A stretch of 28,216 nt of DNA from Acidimicrobiia bacterium (GTDB lineage Bacteria > Actinomycetota > Acidimicrobiia > Spongiisociales > ZC4RG35), in NCBI GenBank assembly GCA_025929005.1, contig JAICND010000001.1, forward strand, positions 1-28,216, in the 5' to 3' direction. How positions within the stretch are numbered: position 1 is the first letter of the stretch; every line of letters begins with the position of its first letter. Positions 24,997 through 28,216 of this stretch are shown piece by piece. Both the position numbers and the translations under genes were made by a program. The notes beneath the pieces are model-generated. The model searched no databases and was not told where the DNA came from. It worked only from the letters and a program-made list of their open reading frames with translations.

Positions 24997-25386
24997 CTAA
25001 CTCCAGAAGCGGTTGATGGAGTCCTGATCTGTGGCATGGGCCCAAAACTCCTTGATGCGGCCGTCATCGTCGAATTGAAATGCCTCGGCCATGGTGACGT
25101 TCAGATGCTGGTCGGCGCGGTCGCCGGTAACACGTAGGAAAGCGGCGCCTCTCTCGTCATTGGCGATCAACTCCAGGGGTTCGAGATGGAGTGTCCCTTT
25201 CGTCTCCTCGCCGACTTGCTCGAAGTACTCGATTATCGAGCTTGCACCCCGATAATCGCCGCTCAGGCGATGAGTCCCCCCAACATGCCAGACGGCATCG
25301 TCGGCTAAACACTCGCGTATTGCTGACACGTCTCTCGATGCATAAGCATCGAGGAATGCCTCCAAGCGCTCAACCTTCGTCTCCAT
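24997..25386 (-). CDS. SnoaL-like/NTF2-like protein, first of a tandem pair
   Basis: 129 residues from ATG at 25386, with AAGGAG 7 bases upstream. It opens with the helices VERLEAFLDAYASRDVSAIRECLADDAVWHVGGTHRLSGDYRGASSIIEYFEQV and ends in strands with MAEAFQFDDDGRIKEFWAHATDQDSINRFW, typical of nuclear transport factor 2-like SnoaL proteins. It is paralogous to the next gene with about the same spacing of motifs but clearly diverged, so the duplication is old. The pair lies between two sigma-factor modules and could belong to their regulons; this is inference. Confidence 0.86.
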   Translation of the reverse strand: METKVERLEAFLDAYASRDVSAIRECLADDAVWHVGGTHRLSGDYRGASSIIEYFEQVGEETKGTLHLEPLELIANDERGAAFLRVTGDRADQHLNVTMAEAFQFDDDGRIKEFWAHATDQDSINRFWS

Positions 25387-25565
25387 GATCCACTCCTTTC
25401 TCCGGGTTCATATCGTTCTTTTGACGGACCATCCAATCCCTCTCGGGTCCGAGACCGTGACCGTCGAGCCAACCCCAGCCATCATGTGAGATGACCAATG
25501 TCCGAACTGACAAGCGACGTTCTCAAGGTCCCGACGACCTGACCGACCGCAGCAATTCTGCAGTA

Positions 25566-25757
25566 CCATACGCCCTGTCCCTCCTCCCGATCCGCGCCAC
25601 GGGCGGCATCATTGGGATTCCTGCCGCTCATTCTCATGATCGGCGAGGTGTTCTTGCTGAGGGGTGGTGTGCAGGTGAGCGGATCGATCAGCGCCTACTG
25701 CCACACCTCCATGCGCGACATGTTCGTGACCGGACTATGCGTGATCGGGTTCGGCGC
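25566..25757 (+). pseudogene. Frameshifted, truncated integral membrane protein gene
   Basis: A membrane-protein-like sequence starts in one frame (YALSLLPIRATGGIIG, from 25569) and continues after a shift near 25612 in another (GFLPLILMIGEVFLLRGG, then SGSISAYCHTSMRDMFVTGLCVIGF). The SISAYxHTxMRDxFVxxLCxIG segment is a conserved hairpin of a family of uncharacterised multi-pass bacterial membrane proteins, which normally continues with several more helices. Here it breaks into a Pro-rich tail after about 25757. Neither end is intact, so it is a remnant. Confidence 0.6.
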
Positions 25758-25841
25758 TCCGCCTCCTCCTTGGTCCTGTGAATCTCCACACCTGACTGAG
25801 TCGGCATGGTGAAACGGGCCAACGGCTTCGATTGGTGATGA

Positions 25842-26672
25842 CTAGTCGAAGCGAATCGAGTCGACGATCTGCTGGATCTCCTCCCAGATATCGGGACTGG
25901 CGTCGGTGTGTGTCTCACCTGCGATGAAGAGGCGTGTCCCGTCCACGTCAACGATCCATACCTTGATGGTGTCGCCGGGATAGTTCCTGTCCCAGAGAGC
26001 ACCATCCATCTTTGCTCTCCAGTTGAAGAAGAATCCTGGATCACAGCCGACGTCTTCGCGAACGATCAGCTCGACGTGCTTTGCGGCGAGCCCCCCCACG
26101 ATGACGTCCGAGGGCCCCGACACCAGCTCGATGCCAGGCAGGTTCGCCACCGCGGAGGCTAGATCGGCGGCCGTGTAAGGGGCCGGCCAAATCGGGAGGC
26201 TGGCACATGCACTGGCATGGGCCCCTTCGGGATATTTCGACCAGAAGATGAGGGCTTCAGCACCTTGTGGCCCCTGAGTGCTCTTCGAGAGGTGAATGTC
26301 GCCGAACAGCTCCCATCCGGATGCGGTCACAGTGAATGAGAAGGGAACTCCGTCCACGGTCAACGAGCGCGTGCCGTACGCAAGGCCCCGCTCGGGGGGA
26401 AGATTCGTGTCCACCGTTGTCGAGGTCCCCACGATCTGCTCTCCATCCGGGACTGCTCGGTTGACGGCCAGGAAACCGACAGCCCCGACCAGGAGTATCG
26501 CCAGGGCTGCTCCCACCCCGTACAGCCAGCCGGGCAAGCTCCGGGAAAGGGTTCGGGGTCGAGCAGGCTCGAGGAGCGGAATGTCGGCTCCATGCTCGAA
26601 AATGTCCTCGACGGTGAGGCGTTCCACAACATGGTCGAGGTAGTCGCCCAGTTGAGTCCTGAGATCAGGCAT
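25842..26672 (-). CDS. Membrane partner (putative anti-sigma factor) of the adjacent ECF sigma factor, module B
   Basis: 276 residues from ATG at 26672, overlapping the sigma gene by 8 bases. The layout matches module A: a 47-residue cytoplasmic part with L4 and Q7-L8-G9-D10-Y11 at identical positions, one membrane helix (48-70), then an extracytoplasmic region. The outer part has a beta-rich segment (TVDGVPFSFTVTASGWELF) and a C-terminal module (LASAVANLPGIELVSGP... VGGLAAKHVELIV... GCDPGFFFNW... IKVWIVDVDGTRLFIAGETH... QQIVDSIRF) alignable by eye with the end of the module A protein. It lacks A's roughly 280-residue central insertion. No zinc-finger motif. Function as an anti-sigma or sensor is inferred from coupling and topology. 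Confidence 0.75.
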   Translation of the reverse strand: MPDLRTQLGDYLDHVVERLTVEDIFEHGADIPLLEPARPRTLSRSLPGWLYGVGAALAILLVGAVGFLAVNRAVPDGEQIVGTSTTVDTNLPPERGLAYGTRSLTVDGVPFSFTVTASGWELFGDIHLSKSTQGPQGAEALIFWSKYPEGAHASACASLPIWPAPYTAADLASAVANLPGIELVSGPSDVIVGGLAAKHVELIVREDVGCDPGFFFNWRAKMDGALWDRNYPGDTIKVWIVDVDGTRLFIAGETHTDASPDIWEEIQQIVDSIRFD

Positions 26673-27141
26673 GGGTAGGCACCTCCAACGCCCTGCGCAG
26701 CTTGGAAAGGCCCCGATCCCGGTGACGTCGAATCGTGGAGCGATCGACACCGAGCAGATCGGCTGCTTCTCGTTCGCTCCACCCCAACAGGTAGACAAGG
26801 ACGACTGCGGTTCGCTGCGCCGTCGAAAGAGAGTTCAACGCTGCGGGCAGACCTGGCTCCACGTCAGGCAATCCTCCAACCAACGCCACCGGGAACAGCG
26901 GTCCGGACCTGCGATAACGTCGCGCTCTTGACTGGCCGACCCGATACAAATAGCCACCAGGGTTGTCCATGCCCCGCAGCTTGCTCCAATGTTCCCAGGC
27001 GTGGGCCATCGCGTCCGCAGTTGATTCCCTCCCTACCTCGACCCCGTAAGCGGCTGCCAGCGCATAGGACAGACGTGGCTCCATTTCCTTGAAGAAGGCG
27101 GTGAACTCGTGGTCGACATCGGGCGGCGTGACCGGACTCAT
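26665..27141 (-). CDS. ECF-type RNA polymerase sigma factor, module B
   Basis: 158 residues from ATG at 27141; a GTG three codons upstream is an alternative start. Region 2 is about 12-72 (FTAFFKEMEPRLSYALAAAYGVEVGRESTADAMAHAWEHWSKLRGMDNPGGYLYRVGQSRARR). Region 4 is about 98-152 (LNSLSTAQRTAVVLVYLLGWSEREAADLLGVDRSTIRRHRDRGLSKLRRAL). The motifs WEHWxxLRxMxNPxGYLY, LSTxQRTxVVLV and GYLY spacing are shared with the module A sigma, so they are paralogues. It is coupled to the membrane protein by overlap. Repeats directly upstream (27147-27183) may control it. Confidence 0.93.
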   Translation of the reverse strand: MSPVTPPDVDHEFTAFFKEMEPRLSYALAAAYGVEVGRESTADAMAHAWEHWSKLRGMDNPGGYLYRVGQSRARRYRRSGPLFPVALVGGLPDVEPGLPAALNSLSTAQRTAVVLVYLLGWSEREAADLLGVDRSTIRRHRDRGLSKLRRALEVPTHA

Positions 27142-27146
27142 CGTTC

Positions 27147-27183
27147 TCACCCAAGTAGACCATCAAAGAGCCCAAGTGGGTGA
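27147..27183. promoter_or_regulatory. Direct and inverted repeats upstream of sigma factor B
   Basis: CCCAAGT occurs at 27150-27156 and 27171-27177, exactly 21 bp (two helical turns) apart. The outer bases also form an inverted pair, TCACCCA (27147-27153) and TGGGTGA (27177-27183). The block begins 6 bp upstream of the sigma B start, in the region divergent from the DUF6220-like gene. Confidence 0.4.
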
Positions 27184-27293
27184 CAGGGGATCAACAGAAA
27201 CCTCGGCATCGCCCCCACATGAGCCGGGTTGCGGCCACCCTTCCCTCACTTACTGTGACAACTAACGTTCCGCCCGGGCTGCCTGGAGATGAG

Positions 27294-27677
27294 ATGACGG
27301 TCTTGCGTAGGGCATTTGCGGTGTTGGCTTGGGCATACCTGGCGGCGGTAGTCGTCCAGATTTTCCTTGCCGGACTAGGTCTACCCCAACTGGGCGGCCA
27401 AGGAATGGAAATGCACACGGAGTTCGGCTACATCGCCGTCCACATGACTCCCATCCTCCTTATCATCTTGGCCGCAATCAGCCGTGCCGGGAAGGCTGTG
27501 ATCTGGTGGGCCGTGGCCACTGCAGTGGTCGCCTTCATGCAGCCGATCTGGGTCACCTCGTTTCGGGGCGAGGTTCTCGCCTCCATCCACGTCCTGGGAG
27601 CGCTGGTATTGCTGGCGTTGAGCTTTCAGGTTGCCCGCCTTGCCACCGTCAGGCTGCGAGTCGAGGCGGCGACCTGA
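27294..27677 (+). CDS. DUF6220-like small integral membrane protein
   Basis: 127 residues from ATG at 27294, with CTGGAG about 6 bases upstream; the longer frame back to 27180 is polar and rejected. Four membrane helices: FAVLAWAYLAAVVVQIFLAGLGL, a second beginning IAVHMTPILLIILAAI, a third AVIWWAVATAVVAFMQPIWV and a fourth SIHVLGALVLLALSFQVARLA. The arrangement with YLAAVVVQxFLAGLG, MHTEFGY, HM, and IHxLxALxLL is that of the DUF6220 family. Histidines in helices 2 and 4 are conserved in that family, suggesting a cofactor or haem site, unproven. Function unknown. Confidence 0.8.
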   Translation: MTVLRRAFAVLAWAYLAAVVVQIFLAGLGLPQLGGQGMEMHTEFGYIAVHMTPILLIILAAISRAGKAVIWWAVATAVVAFMQPIWVTSFRGEVLASIHVLGALVLLALSFQVARLATVRLRVEAAT

Positions 27678-27937
27678 GTCGTCCGAGCGACGATTCTCAG
27701 CCACGAACCTACTGATCAGCCCCAGCGCGTGTGTCGACTGGTCGGTTGACCTCTTCGCTCAAAGTCTTATCTCGTCGTGCCAGGATCCGAAGAGACGTTC
27801 TCGCCGCTCGTTCCGCCGGACCAAGTTCAACACTGCTGCGGAATCGGGATCACGTAGGATCGATCTGGAGCAGAGGTGACGAAATCGACGGGAGCGATGC
27901 TTGGCATTCTGCTGAGGAGGTCCGTTCAGGCCCGACC
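27678..27937. other. Intergenic region before the TIR gene
   Basis: 260 bp with no recognisable gene. The TIR frame stays open through most of it but the translation is not conserved-looking. GAGGAGG at 27914-27920 is a good ribosome binding sequence but is 17 bases from the first in-frame start. Confidence 0.4.
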
Positions 27938-28216
27938 GTGTTCATCTCTTATCGCAAAGAGGACACCAGCGATCTCGCAACAGAACTCTCGGCTCGGCTA
28001 CGTGAAGACCTGGGAAGCAACAATGTCCTCCGAGATCAGGACGACTTGATTGTCGGTGACCGCTGGCAAGAAACGCTCATTGAGTGGATGGCGGAATCAG
28101 ATGCGGCGGTCTTTCTAGTCGGCGCCAATTGGACCGGCCAACGTGAGGACGGTACAAGCCGAATACACGAGGACGACGATCCCGTCCGCCACGAGGTTCG
28201 GCAAGCCCTACGTCTC
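27938..28216 (+). CDS. TIR-domain protein, 5' part only
   Basis: 93 codons from GTG at 27938 to the window edge, still open. It is a bacterial Toll/interleukin-1 receptor domain. F-I-S-Y-R-x-E-D (residues 2-9) is the first strand and BB-loop entry. LATELSARLREDLG is the first helix, VLRDQDDLIVGDRWQETLIEWMAESDAAVFLVGANW is the DD-loop region and fourth strand, and DPVRHEVRQAL contains Glu86, in the position of the NADase glutamate of this class. TIR proteins act in NAD+-cleaving defence or in signalling complexes; what follows the domain is outside the window. The start is uncertain because no ATG, GTG or TTG lies in frame between 27749 and 27938. Confidence 0.85.
   Translation, partial: MFISYRKEDTSDLATELSARLREDLGSNNVLRDQDDLIVGDRWQETLIEWMAESDAAVFLVGANWTGQREDGTSRIHEDDDPVRHEVRQALRL

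Noticed and set aside
1..28216. tRNA, rRNA, CRISPR arrays
   Set aside because: No gap contains a T-loop/anticodon pattern, rRNA-like sequence or regularly spaced repeats.

Overview
The window is GC-rich, dense bacterial DNA with actinobacterial traits. These include a very long NAD-specific glutamate dehydrogenase, an OmpR-type two-component pair with a PepSY protein, a MalT/LAL-type LuxR regulator, ECF sigma factors each overlapping a single-pass membrane partner, many GTG starts, and short or absent leaders. A soil or aquatic member of the Actinobacteria (Acidimicrobiia-like) is a reasonable guess; no rRNA, tRNA or other marker gene is present to prove it. I see no CRISPR array, intact insertion sequence or prophage.

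Layout. (1) 1-5.3 kb, minus strand: the 5' end of a dihydrofolate-reductase-fold protein and the glutamate dehydrogenase. (2) 5.5-9.8 kb: a sensory island with a small double-cysteine protein, a tandem PepSY exported protein, a histidine kinase and its response regulator (minus strand), and a divergent lipoprotein. The same 16-bp direct-repeat box, TCAG-type half-sites 11 bp apart, lies in front of all three transcription units. This points to a local regulon of the response regulator. (3) 9.77-10.17 kb: a gene-free convergent gap rich in perfect or near-perfect hairpins, possibly a structured RNA or a ribozyme/intron remnant. (4) 10.2-15.0 kb, minus strand: a large ATPase-LuxR regulator, a small membrane protein with three 19-residue repeats, and a multi-pass membrane sensor-like protein without a kinase domain. 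(5) 15-19.4 kb, plus strand: a DUF6544-like protein, a decayed BMP-lipoprotein fragment (minus strand), an SRPBCC protein, arsM with a clear promoter and palindromic operator but no adjacent arsR, and a DMT exporter. (6) 19.5-22.1 kb: a zinc alcohol dehydrogenase, a wrecked IS481-type transposase, a SnoaL-like protein and a truncated membrane gene. (7) 22.2-27.1 kb, minus strand: two paralogous sigma factor/membrane partner modules flanking a pair of SnoaL-like paralogues and another broken membrane gene. (8) 27.3 kb to the end, plus strand: a DUF6220-like membrane protein and the start of a TIR-domain protein cut by the window edge.

The parts most worth follow-up are the predicted response-regulator regulon, the duplicated sigma/membrane-partner modules (shared QLxDY cytoplasmic motif and shared extracytoplasmic module), the unexplained structured gap at 9.8-10.1 kb, and the repeat protein beside the LAL regulator.
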